Shown: positions 42,530 to 51,124, counted from the stretch's first letter. The stretch: 64,000 nt of DNA from Bog-159 sp963707465 (GCA_963707465.1 CAVPQK010000015.1:1860001-1924000), one strand, 5' to 3'. Made by a program: numbers and translations. Notes: generated by a model from the letters alone, not told the origin.

Positions 42530-43411
42530 ATGTACAAAGCCTTCTTTGGGTTCGCCGAGAATCCCTTCAATATGAGCCCGGACCCATCGTTCCTTTTCCG
42601 GAGCGTGCAGCATGAGGAAGCTCTCGCCAACCTGATCTACGGCGTGCAGAGCCGCAAGGGATTCGTGGTGCTCACCGGCGAAGTGGGAACCGGCAAGACC
42701 ACCATGCTGGAATGCCTGCGCGACTTCCTGAGAAGCCAGCAGATCGCCTATGCCTCGCTATTCAATTCGCGGCTGACCGTCACGCAATTCTTCGAAATGA
42801 TCGCCTACGATTTCGATCTCCAATGCACGCGCACATCCAAGACCGAGGTGCTGTTCGCGCTGAACGAGATGATCATCGAGAGCGCCAACCTAGGACGCAC
42901 AACGGTGCTGATCGTGGACGAAGCACACAACCTGGATTGGGACGTGCTTGAAGAAATCCGGCTGTTGGGCAATCTCGAAAACCGGCGCGGGAAGATGCTT
43001 CAGATTCTGCTGGCCGGGCAACCCGAACTGGATCGCAAACTGGAAGCCCGGGAGTTCCGCCAGTTGAAGCAGCGGATCGCTCTGCGCTGCGTGCTGCAGC
43101 CTTTGAAACTGGAAGAGACCGTGGATTATATTCAGTCGCGGATGACTCGCGCCGGGTTGAAAGACCAGACTATTTTGGCGCCGGAGATATTGGGCGAGGT
43201 ACACAGCCGCACTCAGGGCATTCCCCGATTGATCAATGCCATGTGCGATAATCTCCTGCTCACTGCCTTCGCGCTAGAGAGTAAGACGGTCACGATGGCG
43301 ATGGTCGATGAGGTAGCCTCCGACATGCGTCTGGATCGGCCGGGCAAGAGGACTTCCCGTGCGGACGGTAAGTATGCGCGGCGTGAAGAACAGTACACGC
43401 CGGGCGACTAA
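42530..43411 (+). CDS. ExeA-type AAA ATPase (secretion or polysaccharide-export associated)
   Basis: 293 residues: MYKAFFGFAENPFNMSPDPS and LFRSVQHEEALANLIYGVQS, then Walker A VLTGEVGTGKTTMLECLRDF, Walker B TTVLIVDEAHNLDWDVLEEI, LLAGQPELDRKLEAREFRQL and the C-terminal IPRLINAMCDNLLLTAFALE. This family (ExeA/GspA) helps assemble secretion machinery and in exosortase systems drives polysaccharide export. It has only the cytosolic ATPase part and lacks the membrane and peptidoglycan-binding tail of ExeA. No secretion gene lies next to it. Confidence 0.88.
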   Translation: MYKAFFGFAENPFNMSPDPSFLFRSVQHEEALANLIYGVQSRKGFVVLTGEVGTGKTTMLECLRDFLRSQQIAYASLFNSRLTVTQFFEMIAYDFDLQCTRTSKTEVLFALNEMIIESANLGRTTVLIVDEAHNLDWDVLEEIRLLGNLENRRGKMLQILLAGQPELDRKLEAREFRQLKQRIALRCVLQPLKLEETVDYIQSRMTRAGLKDQTILAPEILGEVHSRTQGIPRLINAMCDNLLLTAFALESKTVTMAMVDEVASDMRLDRPGKRTSRADGKYARREEQYTPGD

Positions 43412-43609
43412 ATAGCCCCGCTTGGTTAACGTTCGTTATCCCACGCCGTATCCGATATTTCTTCCGTATACCCCGAATCTGCGATACGATTCAGGTGAAA
43501 CAAATCCCACACCTAACCACTACCGGTACATCGCTGCATTTTTTGAGTTGAAGCCCGGACGATGTTCCGTAAGGGCTAGTGTTGGATTCTGACTACAACG
43601 GAGAGATAT

Positions 43610-43804
43610 ATGAACGAATTTTCGAACAGCCGGTTGGTTCGCTTCCTGGTAAACTCGGCAGCCGCACTTTGCATGGCGGTTGGACTCGCCACTTGGGGTG
43701 GGACGCAGGTGCATGGCCCCACTTTCCCGCCCGATCCGTGGGGTGGTAAAGTAGCGCATGGCCCGACCGTTTCACACGTCACCTGGGACGGCCAGAAAGC
43801 TTAA
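43610..43804 (+). CDS. Tiny exported peptide with HGPT repeat, unknown function
   Basis: 64 residues. A strong ribosome site (GGAGAG, 6 bases before the ATG) precedes a signal-like N-terminus (RFLVNSAAALCMAVGLA). The mature part is two imperfect repeats beginning HGPT: HGPTFPPDPWGGKV and HGPTVSHVTWDGQK. Each has a Trp at position 10 followed by x-G-x-K. It is Pro/Gly/Trp-rich and lacks any predicted fold. It could be a secreted signal, a cell-surface peptide or a precursor of a modified peptide; none of these is shown. The 198 bases upstream contain no other recognisable feature. Confidence 0.7.
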   Translation: MNEFSNSRLVRFLVNSAAALCMAVGLATWGGTQVHGPTFPPDPWGGKVAHGPTVSHVTWDGQKA

Positions 43805-43858
43805 AATAGCGCCGCTGGGTGAGCGACGGCAATAGCAGGGGCCTTCCCGCGGAGGGAA

Positions 43859-44527
43859 ATGCACCGCGCCCTTCAGTACGCCGCCTGGGCGATTGGCCTG
43901 TGGCTCGATGTCAGGGTAATCTCCGTTCAGTTGCGGGGAAGCTACCGGGAGTATCCGTTCGTCTTCGCCTATGTGCTTTCTCTGCTGGTGTCGACCGTAG
44001 CAGAGATCGGACTGCAAGGCGCGTCGGACGAGGTGCGGGACTTCTATTACTGGGTGAATGAAGCGGTCCTGGATGTCCTGGTTTTTTGCGTGGTGATCGC
44101 GTTCATCGACCAGGCAGCCCGGTATTCCAGGCAGAAGACGATCGGGCGCCGCTGGCTTATCCTGGCATCGATCCTGATCCTGGCGGTATCCCTGGCGATC
44201 CACCACAGCGCAAAATTCAATATGAAGATGACGCTGATCAGCCGCGACCTGAACATCTCCGCGGTGATTCTGGACGTGATCCTCTGGTCGCTGCTGGTGG
44301 CGGCGCGCCGCCCGGACCGGCGCCTGATGCTGCTGAGCGGTGGGTTGGGCCTGCAACTGACCGGCGCGGTCATGGGAGAACAATTGCTGCAGTTCTCCCC
44401 CAGCCCCAGCCTCAAGATGACCGGGACGTTGCTGGAAGTGTCCACCAGTTTGCTGGGTCTTTATATCTGGTTGCTGGCTTTGCAGACACAAAAAAAGGTG
44501 GGTCCCGAGGGACCCACCCGACGCTAG
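43859..44527 (+). CDS. Multi-pass membrane protein, unknown function
   Basis: 222 residues with six or seven predicted transmembrane helices, for example YPFVFAYVLSLLVSTVAEIG, AVLDVLVFCVVIAFIDQAAR, RWLILASILILAVSLAIHHS and NISAVILDVILWSLLVAARR. No motif links it to a known transporter or sensor. Architecture and length resemble the membrane anchor of 7TM-type sensory proteins without an output domain. Its last codons contain the hairpin that terminates the convergent ompA-like gene. Confidence 0.7.
   Translation: MHRALQYAAWAIGLWLDVRVISVQLRGSYREYPFVFAYVLSLLVSTVAEIGLQGASDEVRDFYYWVNEAVLDVLVFCVVIAFIDQAARYSRQKTIGRRWLILASILILAVSLAIHHSAKFNMKMTLISRDLNISAVILDVILWSLLVAARRPDRRLMLLSGGLGLQLTGAVMGEQLLQFSPSPSLKMTGTLLEVSTSLLGLYIWLLALQTQKKVGPEGPTRR
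44490..44518 (-). terminator. Intrinsic terminator of the OmpA-like lipoprotein gene
   Basis: On the minus strand, a 10-bp perfect stem (GGTGGGTCCC/GGGACCCACC, tight loop at 44507-44508) is followed by seven T. It lies 35 bases past the stop of the ompA-like gene and inside the coding 3' end of the convergent membrane-protein gene. Confidence 0.88.
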
Positions 44528-44552
44528 ACGACGGCTTGCGCGGCCGGCGGAT

Positions 44553-45338
44553 CTATTGCTGCGGTAGTGAAGCTTGCGCCTGTTGCCCGGCGGATGAGGG
44601 CGCAGGCAACTGCGAGAGGGAGTAACTCTCGTCGGCGCTGAAAATCTTGATCTCCACGCGGCGGTTCTTGGCGCGCGCGGCGCGGGTGTGGGCGTCATCC
44701 AACGGCTTCTCCGGTCCCAGTCCGATCATGTGGATCCGATAGATGGGGATGTCGTGTTTGGCCACCAGGTACGCGGTGACGGCATCGGCCCGTTTGCGGC
44801 TGAGGGCCTCGTTGTACTGGCGTGAGCCGGTGCGGTCGGTGAAGCCTTCGACGGCGATGAAGTACCGCTTGTTCTTAGAAGCGGTCGACACCATGTTGTC
44901 CAAATCCGTGCGGTCCTTTTCGGTGAGTGCGTATTTATTAAAGCCGAACGGAATGGTCAGATCGGCCACCTGCTTGTAGTCGTCGAGGTTGGAGACTTGC
45001 TGGCGGAGGCTTCTGATCTCCTCGGAGTCTTTGCCGGCCAAGTCCGCCGCCTCGCCCGCCTTGGTCATGGCGTTCTGCGCGGAGTTCTGGGCCGTCATGG
45101 CCTGCTCTTTCGCCGCGCCGATACCATTCTGGGCCTTTTCGTCCACGCCGTTGATGCTGGCCGTCAGGTCAGTTTTGTTCTGTTGGATTTCCTGGCCCTG
45201 CTTGTTGGTCTGGTCGCCGACCTGGTTTACTTTCGCCTGGATTGGGGCAGTAGAGTCCTGTACGTACTTCTTGGTCGCGCAGCCGCCGGCAAGCAGCGCC
45301 GCAGCTAAAAGACCTACGCTGAGAGTGATGCGTTTCAT
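44553..45338 (-). CDS. OmpA-family peptidoglycan-binding lipoprotein
   Basis: 261 residues from ATG 45338, preceded by GAGGAGATT. Lipoprotein signal ITLSVGLLAAALLAGGC places the acylated Cys at about residue 20. An Ala/Gln/Lys-rich coiled-coil region follows (YVQDSTAPIQAKVNQVGDQT, AKEQAMTAQNSAQNAMTKAG), and then an OmpA C-terminal domain (KRYFIAVEGFTDRTGSRQYN, EALSRKRADAVTAYLVAKH, ARAKNRRVEIKIF). The coiled coil resembles Lpp/Pal-type spacers. It likely tethers the outer membrane to peptidoglycan. A perfect terminator follows. Confidence 0.93.
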   Translation of the reverse strand: MKRITLSVGLLAAALLAGGCATKKYVQDSTAPIQAKVNQVGDQTNKQGQEIQQNKTDLTASINGVDEKAQNGIGAAKEQAMTAQNSAQNAMTKAGEAADLAGKDSEEIRSLRQQVSNLDDYKQVADLTIPFGFNKYALTEKDRTDLDNMVSTASKNKRYFIAVEGFTDRTGSRQYNEALSRKRADAVTAYLVAKHDIPIYRIHMIGLGPEKPLDDAHTRAARAKNRRVEIKIFSADESYSLSQLPAPSSAGQQAQASLPQQ

Positions 45339-45525
45339 AATCTCCTCGCGCTCCGTATAGCAATTTTCGCGCCGATGATAGGGCGCACTTATTGTCAAGG
45401 ACTTGCGCCTTTTGTTTAGTGAGATTTCGCCCATTTCTGCCCTGCGCCGGAAAAGTTTACTCTGTTACGGCGCATTGCGAAACCTTAATCACCCGCCACT
45501 TGTGCATGATGATATGTTTTCGGTG

Positions 45526-47688
45526 ATGAAGCGACTCACCGGCATCTTCTTCGCGGCAGTACTGGCGGTAATGCCCCAGGACACCCGATTTAGCGCGGAT
45601 GGCAGCCAGATACCCGGTCCCGGCCGGCGATCCACGCCGGACTGGGTATCGGAACTGAGCGAGTGGCGGATCGCCGGAAGCAGCGAGCACGAGGCGTGGC
45701 TCAACGACCTGCGGCAGTGGCGGCGGGAGCGGCTGATCCGCATGGGCTACGATGACGCGGAATACCGGCGTCCGGCGCTCCTATGGACGCAGCGAAACTT
45801 CATTCAACCGCAAATGATGGCCGAGGAGCGCTATTTCTACGATCCGGCGGACGGAAAATATACCGTGGACCGATATCTGGACGATCTGGACAAACGCTAC
45901 GGCGGCATCGACAGCGTTTTGATCTGGCCCGTGTATCCTAATATAGGCATCGACAATCGCAATCAGTGGGACCTGGCGCGCGACTTGCCGGGCGGCGTGG
46001 CGGGCTTGCACCGGATGGTGGAAGACTTCCATCGCCGCGGCGTGCGCGTGTTCTTTCCGAGCATGCCGTGGGACACCGGCACGCGCGATGTGGCCCAGCC
46101 GTATTGGAACGCGGCGGCGCAGCTGATGGCCGAGATCGGCGCCGATGGAGTGAACGGCGATACCTTCAACGGGATGCCGCGCGCTTACCGGACGGCCTCC
46201 GACCAGACCGGCCATCCGGTGACGTTCGAGCCGGAAGGTTCGCCTAGCGCCGATGAGATGTTGATGTGGAACAACCAGAGCTGGGGCTACTGGAAGTATC
46301 CTTTCGCGCCCATGGTGAGCAAGCTGAAATGGCTGGAGCCGCGCCACATGATTAATGTCTGCGACCGGTGGGCGCGTGACAAAATAGACAATCTGCAAGC
46401 CGCCTTCTTCAACGGCGTGGGTTACGAGAGCTGGGAGAACATCTGGGGCATCTGGAACCAGATCACGCCCCGGGACGCCGAGGCTTTGCGGCGGGTGGCA
46501 TCCATCGAGCGGCAATTCGCGGACTTGCTGGTCGAGCGCGAATGGGAGCCTTACGCGCCGACGCTGCAGTATGGCGTTTTTGCCACGCGCTTTCCGGGCG
46601 ACGGGCGCACCCTGTGGACGGTGGTCAACCGCAACGAATACGACGTGAGCGGTGAGCAGGTGCGCGTGCGGCACGTGGAAGGCGCGCGCTATTACGATGT
46701 GTGGAACGGCGCGGAAATCAAGCCGCGCATGGAGGGCGGTAACGCGGTGTTGAGCTTCGCCATGGAAGCCAAGGGCTTTGGCGCGATCCTGGCGGTGATG
46801 CCGGGCGGGGCAGAGCAGAAGCTGGATGCCACGCTCGCGCAGTCGCGGCAATGGGCGCGCGTGCCACTCGCCAGTCTGGCCCACGATTGGAAATTCCTGC
46901 CGCAGCGGATGGCGGAGATCGCGCCTACCAAGCCGCCCTCCGCGAGTCCCGCGGATATGGTGCACGTGCCGGCGGGCGCCTTCGACTTTCAGGTGAGCGG
47001 CATCGAGATCGAGGGATTCAACTGGATCGGGTTGGATGTGCAGTATCCATGGGAAGATGCGCCCCGGCGCGTCCACCATCATCTGCTCACCATGAAATCG
47101 CTTTATATGGACCGCTATCCCGTCACCAATGCGGAATTCAAGAGGTTTCTGGAAGCCGCGAAATACCATCCGCAAGACAACCATAACTTCCTGAAGGACT
47201 GGCGCAACGCATCTTACCCAGACGGATGGGCGAACAAGCCGGTGACATGGGTTTCGCTGGAAGATGCGCGGGCTTATGCGGCCTGGGCCGGCAAGCGGCT
47301 GCCGCACGAGTGGGAATGGCAATACGCGGCGGGAGGCACGGATGGACGGCTGTATCCATGGGGCAATGCTTGGGACGCGCGCGCGGTGCCCACGCCCTAT
47401 AAGGGCCGCGATCTACCCGGCCCCGCGGATGTGGATGCGCATCCGGCGGGCGCCAGTCCGTTCGGAGCCATGGATATGACCGGCAACGTGTGGCAATGGA
47501 CCGATGAGTTTGTGGATGAACATACGCGCGCGGCGATTGTGCGGGGCGGGAGTTACTATCAGCCGCAAGGATCGATGTGGTATTTCCCGCAAGCTTACAA
47601 GTTGAACGAGCACGGGAAATATCTGCTGATGGCGCCTGCGAAGGATCGGGCGGGGACGCTGGGGTTCCGGTGTGTGATGGATGAGTAG
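45526..47688 (+). CDS. Glycosidase-like domain fused to a SUMF1-like (FGE-sulfatase) domain
   Basis: About 720 residues from ATG 45526, with an alternative ATG at 45514. The leader is MKRLTGIFFAAVLAVMP. The first 430 residues resemble a TIM-barrel carbohydrate-active enzyme (YGGIDSVLIWPVYPNIGIDN, RRGVRVFFPSMPWDTGTRDV, IGADGVNGDTFNGMPRAYRT) followed by a beta domain. The final 240 residues are SUMF1-like: ADMVHVPAGAFDFQ, YMDRYPVTNAEFKRFLEAAK, VSLEDARAYAAWAGKRLPHE, WEWQYAAGGTDGRLYPWGNA and AMDMTGNVWQWTDEFVDE. The Cys pair needed for formylglycine formation is absent from RGGSYYQPQGSMWYF, so the SUMF1 part is probably a binding module. Confidence 0.8.
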   Translation: MKRLTGIFFAAVLAVMPQDTRFSADGSQIPGPGRRSTPDWVSELSEWRIAGSSEHEAWLNDLRQWRRERLIRMGYDDAEYRRPALLWTQRNFIQPQMMAEERYFYDPADGKYTVDRYLDDLDKRYGGIDSVLIWPVYPNIGIDNRNQWDLARDLPGGVAGLHRMVEDFHRRGVRVFFPSMPWDTGTRDVAQPYWNAAAQLMAEIGADGVNGDTFNGMPRAYRTASDQTGHPVTFEPEGSPSADEMLMWNNQSWGYWKYPFAPMVSKLKWLEPRHMINVCDRWARDKIDNLQAAFFNGVGYESWENIWGIWNQITPRDAEALRRVASIERQFADLLVEREWEPYAPTLQYGVFATRFPGDGRTLWTVVNRNEYDVSGEQVRVRHVEGARYYDVWNGAEIKPRMEGGNAVLSFAMEAKGFGAILAVMPGGAEQKLDATLAQSRQWARVPLASLAHDWKFLPQRMAEIAPTKPPSASPADMVHVPAGAFDFQVSGIEIEGFNWIGLDVQYPWEDAPRRVHHHLLTMKSLYMDRYPVTNAEFKRFLEAAKYHPQDNHNFLKDWRNASYPDGWANKPVTWVSLEDARAYAAWAGKRLPHEWEWQYAAGGTDGRLYPWGNAWDARAVPTPYKGRDLPGPADVDAHPAGASPFGAMDMTGNVWQWTDEFVDEHTRAAIVRGGSYYQPQGSMWYFPQAYKLNEHGKYLLMAPAKDRAGTLGFRCVMDE

Positions 47689-47934
47689 GTATCAGCTTTC
47701 AGCCATCCCAGACTCCAACCCTTGCGTGATGGCCGCAATTTCTCAGCAGCGATATATCGCCTTGCACGTATTTGAGTGTTGAGCCGTTCCATCTCTTCAG
47801 ATATCTTGACGAACAATCGTTCCGTTATAACAAGCGGAGAGCATCAAGCCGAGGGTGTTTCCAGAATAGTACTCGGATCGGTCTCCTGGACGCGCCTAGC
47901 TTGGGGTACCCGGGCCAGTCAGGAGGTGCGGCCG

Positions 47935-48084
47935 ATGTCGGACCGAAAGCCAAGGGACATGGTCGAGGAAAACGCAAAGCGCACAAAGCCGAGGAAGCCG
48001 CCGGGGTGGCGCAACCTCCGAAAAGCGTTTAAACGCGCCATCAAGGCTCCTCCGTTGCGGAGGTCCGATGCTCGACACACCTAA
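47935..48084 (+). CDS. Small basic protein of 49 residues
   Basis: ATG 47935 is preceded by an almost ideal AGGAGG at 8 bases. The product is strongly basic (MSDRKPRDMVEENAKRTKPR, KPPGWRNLRKAFKRAIKAPP), typical of small nucleic-acid-binding proteins. Its end overlaps the antisense 3' end of the next gene. The 246 bases upstream, to the end of the glycosidase/SUMF1 gene, contain no other recognisable gene. Confidence 0.5.
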   Translation: MSDRKPRDMVEENAKRTKPRKPPGWRNLRKAFKRAIKAPPLRRSDARHT

Positions 48085-48358
48085 GGAAGTCGTGTTCATC
48101 TACCCAGAGATCATAACTGAGATCCGTTGGCGGAGAGTGCCTTGCGCTGACTCTTAGCAGGCCGTGCCAAAACTGCGAGCCAATTACGGCCAACATGAGA
48201 GCCATTGCATAGTGAGCTTCAGACAGCGACCGTCCTGCGGCGTGCTCGATTATTCCAACGGCAATAATGATGGCCCCACCGCCCCAAGCCGCCTTAGAGC
48301 GCACGAAAACCTCCATCAGATATGGAGCGATCATTCTGAGATGACGCCGCAAAGCCAT
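48041..48358 (-). CDS. Small two-helix membrane protein
   Basis: 105 residues with two hydrophobic segments (AAWGGGAIIIAVGIIEHAAG and HYAMALMLAVIGSQFWHGLL) and a charged C-terminus (LRVSARHSPPTDLSYDLWVD). No family is recognised and no clear ribosome site was found. It overlaps the 49-residue frame on the other strand by 44 bases. Confidence 0.4.
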   Translation of the reverse strand: MALRRHLRMIAPYLMEVFVRSKAAWGGGAIIIAVGIIEHAAGRSLSEAHYAMALMLAVIGSQFWHGLLRVSARHSPPTDLSYDLWVDEHDFLRCVEHRTSATEEP

Positions 48359-48401
48359 GCGCAGATCTTACCACCCACGTGAGCGTAGTGATTTGGCGCA
48401 C

Positions 48402-48944
48402 CTATCGGATCATGCGCCACAAGTCCACATTGCACTTGGGCCCGTCCGCGAGCTCCTTCGCTTCGTGCGTGGCCGCGCGGAACGGCGGCCATTGAGAGCA
48501 CGCGTTGGCATCGTTATGTTGTCCTCCGGGAAAGTCATGCGACCAACGCGGCGAATCACGGGCAGACACTATCTGCGTGCCCTTGTGGCGGCCGAGAGCC
48601 AGCAGTCCGCTCTTGTCGCCGGTGACCAGATAATCGGCTTTGCCCGCTTCCGACAGGGCTAGAAGAAAATCGTCGGTGGGATCGGGAGAGCGCTGCACGC
48701 GCGGCAGCGGATCGACGTCCTCGGCGAGCTTCTTGACCTGATTGACCAGGCGGCCGGCGTGGTGTGGTCTGACGAGTTCGGCCACACGTGGCTCTTGCAG
48801 CGTGGCCCGCAGCTCGTCGACATGCGCCGCGCAGGTCAGCAGTGTAAATTTTCCGTCCAGCCAGGCGTCGATGATCGCGGCGGGCTTGCCGGCCGGGGAA
48901 ATCAAGGCGGACACGATGATGTTGGTATCGAAGACAACGCGCAT
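48402..48944 (-). CDS. PIN-domain toxin of an RHH/PIN toxin-antitoxin pair, frameshifted near the end
   Basis: Start ATG 48944. The PIN ribonuclease core is complete: MRVVFDTNIIVSALISPAG, the acidic HVDELRATLQEP, DPTDDFLLALSEAGKADYLV and TGDKSGLLALGRHKGTQIVS. The frame runs on about 50 residues beyond the usual end. If one T is restored near 48555 the protein ends normally as VSARDFAALVA with TGA at 48535, giving 136 residues. That repair matches the family, so the long tail is a frameshift product. The catalytic domain is untouched, so toxicity could survive. It is coupled to the antitoxin by a 4-base overlap. Confidence 0.88.
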   Translation of the reverse strand: MRVVFDTNIIVSALISPAGKPAAIIDAWLDGKFTLLTCAAHVDELRATLQEPRVAELVRPHHAGRLVNQVKKLAEDVDPLPRVQRSPDPTDDFLLALSEAGKADYLVTGDKSGLLALGRHKGTQIVSARDSPRWSHDFPGGQHNDANACSQWPPFRAATHEAKELADGPKCNVDLWRMIR

Positions 48945-49216
48945 CAAGCTCTGTTAACCTTCCGTTTGGTGCGACGTTCCGCGCGAACCTCGCTGACGGC
49001 TTCGTCGACGATGCGCTGGATTTCGTCGGGGTCGGCATCGGCGTTGCGCGCCCTGATGTCCTGGATGGTGCACTGAAGCACGCGCCGGCGGACCGCTTCC
49101 TCGATGAACTTCGAGAGATCGCCCTTTTTCATTCCGTGGGTGCCCAGGAACGTGCGCAGGGTCAAGTCGGTATCCTTCGAGACCTTGACGCTCCACCGGA
49201 CCGGTTGTTCTTCCAT
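48944..49216 (-). CDS. Ribbon-helix-helix antitoxin paired with the PIN toxin
   Basis: 90 residues: RWSVKVSKDTDLTLRTFLGT, HGMKKGDLSKFIEEAVRRRV, QCTIQDIRARNADADPDEIQ and a basic C-terminus. The N-terminal half is the RHH DNA-binding fold and the C-terminal half likely wraps the toxin. Its stop overlaps the toxin start (ATGA). Antitoxins of this type autorepress their operon. The 80 bases upstream carry no obvious inverted-repeat operator. Confidence 0.85.
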   Translation of the reverse strand: MEEQPVRWSVKVSKDTDLTLRTFLGTHGMKKGDLSKFIEEAVRRRVLQCTIQDIRARNADADPDEIQRIVDEAVSEVRAERRTKRKVNRA

Positions 49217-49298
49217 TTTTGACCACCTATACGCTGAAATTGATAAACGCTCAAACGTCTATACGTCTATTATACTGGCGGTTGGGGGCGGATTACTT

Positions 49299-49829
49299 AT
49301 GAAGACGTTGTTTCGATTTGTCACTTTCGTTTTCCTGATGGCGCCAGCGTCGGGCATGGCGCAGACCGCCAGCGCGGACAGCGCGACTTTGCAGAAACTG
49401 CTGGATGAAGTCCGGCTATTGCGGATGAACCTCGAGAAAACCGCCACCCTCGGGCCGCGCATGCAGTTGCTCCTGCATCGGACCGGGTTGCAGGATGCCA
49501 GGGTGGCGCGGATTTCGCAACAACTGGATGAGGTCCACAAGCAAGTCGCCGCCGAAACAGCGCAGCAGGCGGATGCCGCCGAACGGCTGGTCAAGATCGA
49601 ACAGGACATTTCGACCGAAGCCGATGCCGGACGCCGCGCGCAACTGGAGGACGTGCGCGCGCATTTCAAAATGATCGCCGGCCGCGGTCCGGATCAGCAA
49701 TTGCGGGCGCGCGAAAGCGAACTGGCCAATTCGCTGCAAACGGAGCAGGCTACGCTGAGCGAGCTGAACGAGAAGCTGGATGCGCTGGAGCGGCAACTGG
49801 AGACTCCGCCCGCCGCCACACCAAAATAA
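49299..49829 (+). CDS. Secreted coiled-coil protein
   Basis: 176 residues from ATG 49299, preceded by GGGGGCGG. Signal peptide TLFRFVTFVFLMAPASGMAQ is followed by an almost entirely helical, Glu/Gln/Ala-rich mature chain with heptad patterning (ATLQKLLDEVRLLRMNLEKT, RISQQLDEVHKQVAAETAQQ, TEQATLSELNEKLDALERQL). The C-terminus is Pro/Ala-rich. Periplasmic scaffold or spacer is plausible. No family recognised. Confidence 0.75.
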   Translation: MKTLFRFVTFVFLMAPASGMAQTASADSATLQKLLDEVRLLRMNLEKTATLGPRMQLLLHRTGLQDARVARISQQLDEVHKQVAAETAQQADAAERLVKIEQDISTEADAGRRAQLEDVRAHFKMIAGRGPDQQLRARESELANSLQTEQATLSELNEKLDALERQLETPPAATPK

Positions 49830-49868
49830 AAAGATCCGATTTGCGCTAAACTACCGCTGGAGGTGTTT

Positions 49869-51056
49869 GTGGAAAGGCGCGATTTTTTCAAGACCGCAGC
49901 GGGCGGAGTTCTGCTGCTGAAGCCGGAGACAGTTTTCGGAACCCAGGCGAACTCCGCCGTGGAAGTGGGACTGATCGGCTGCGGCGGCCGCGGAAACTGG
50001 ATTGGCGCATTCTTTCCGGAGTTCGCGGGCGCGCGCATCGTGGCCCTGGCCGATGTGATGCGCGGCCGCCTGGATGCCACGCAATCGAGCTTCAAGGTGG
50101 ATGCGGCGCGCGTCTATTATGGCCCGGAAGCCTCGCGCGAGCTGATCGAATCGAAAGTGGATGCGGTGGCCATCGAGACGCCGCCGTATTACCATCCGGA
50201 GCAGGCGCGGGCCGCGGTGGACGCGGGCAAACACGTCTATCTGGCGAAGCCGGTGGCGGTGGATGTGCCGGGCTGCCGCAGCATCGTGGAGAGCGGAAAA
50301 CGCGCACAAGGAAAGCGCAGCTTCCTGGTGGACTTTCAGACGCGCTCGCAGCCGGTGTTCCAGGAGGCCACGTCGCGTATCGCACGCGGCGATATCGGCA
50401 AGCCCGTTTTCGCCCAGGTCTTCTATTACGCCGGCCGACCCTCGCCGGACAAATCGAAGCCCGGCATGGATCCCGGGCAGGGGCGCATGCTGAATTTCTA
50501 CATGGACCGCGTTCTGGGCGGCGATATCATCGTAGAACAGAACATCCACGTGATCGACCTGGCCAACTGGTTCCTGGCGGGGCATCCCGTGGCGGCGCAC
50601 GGCACGGGCGGACGCACTGACTGGAGCGGCACGCGCTTTGACACAGGCGACGCCTACGACCATTTCCTCGTGACATACCAGTACCCCAACAGCGTGCAGG
50701 CGGATTTCAGCTCGAACCAGTTGACCAACAGCTTCAGCGATCTTTGCGTGCGATGCTTCGGCATCAAGGGCGCCGTGGACGCGCACTATGGCGGCCTGGT
50801 GCGGATCACCGGGGAGAACGCCTGGGAGGGATCGAAGAAGGACGATACTTTCCGGCAGGGCGCCATCAACAATGTGAAGGCGTTCATCGATAGCATTCAA
50901 ACCGGCAAGCTGCTGAACAATGCGGACCAGGCGGTGGAGAGCAACTTGACCGCGATCCTGGGCCGCACGGCGGCGTATCAGAACCGCACGGTTACCTGGG
51001 AGGAGCTGCTGCGGTCGGAAGAGAAGTTCGAGGCAAACCTGAAGCTGCGGTGGTGA
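49869..51056 (+). CDS. Gfo/Idh/MocA-family oxidoreductase with Tat-like leader
   Basis: 395 residues from GTG 49869. GGAGG at 49859-49863 sits 5 bases upstream of this GTG and would overlap the alternative GTG at 49863, which decides the start. The leader VERRDFFKTAAGGVLLL is Tat-like. It then shows VEVGLIGCGGRGNWIGAFFP, VALADVMRGRLDATQ, AIETPPYYHPEQARAAVDAG, the family motif VYLAKPVAVDVPGCR (AKP in place of EKP) and a C-terminal GGDIIVEQNIHVIDLANWFL. Fourth member of the family in the window. Confidence 0.9.
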   Translation: MERRDFFKTAAGGVLLLKPETVFGTQANSAVEVGLIGCGGRGNWIGAFFPEFAGARIVALADVMRGRLDATQSSFKVDAARVYYGPEASRELIESKVDAVAIETPPYYHPEQARAAVDAGKHVYLAKPVAVDVPGCRSIVESGKRAQGKRSFLVDFQTRSQPVFQEATSRIARGDIGKPVFAQVFYYAGRPSPDKSKPGMDPGQGRMLNFYMDRVLGGDIIVEQNIHVIDLANWFLAGHPVAAHGTGGRTDWSGTRFDTGDAYDHFLVTYQYPNSVQADFSSNQLTNSFSDLCVRCFGIKGAVDAHYGGLVRITGENAWEGSKKDDTFRQGAINNVKAFIDSIQTGKLLNNADQAVESNLTAILGRTAAYQNRTVTWEELLRSEEKFEANLKLRW

Positions 51057-51070
51057 GATTATAATGAGGA

Positions 51071-51111
51071 GGCGGCCTGGGAGGCCGCTGCAGGCCGGGG
51101 GCCTGCCCCAC
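51071..51111 (-). repeat. 41-nt palindromic dispersed repeat, copy 3 (diverged)
   Basis: Same layout as copies 1 and 2 but with several changes (GGAGGCCGCTGCAGGCC in the middle). It lies 15 bases after the oxidoreductase stop. The hairpin stems are preserved by paired changes, which favours selection on structure. Confidence 0.8.
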
Positions 51112-51124
51112 GGGATTTGTACTG

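Noticed and set aside
47595..47816. Minus-strand frame of 73 codons at the end of the glycosidase/SUMF1 gene
   Set aside because: Mostly antisense to the well-supported gene, with no ribosome site or family.
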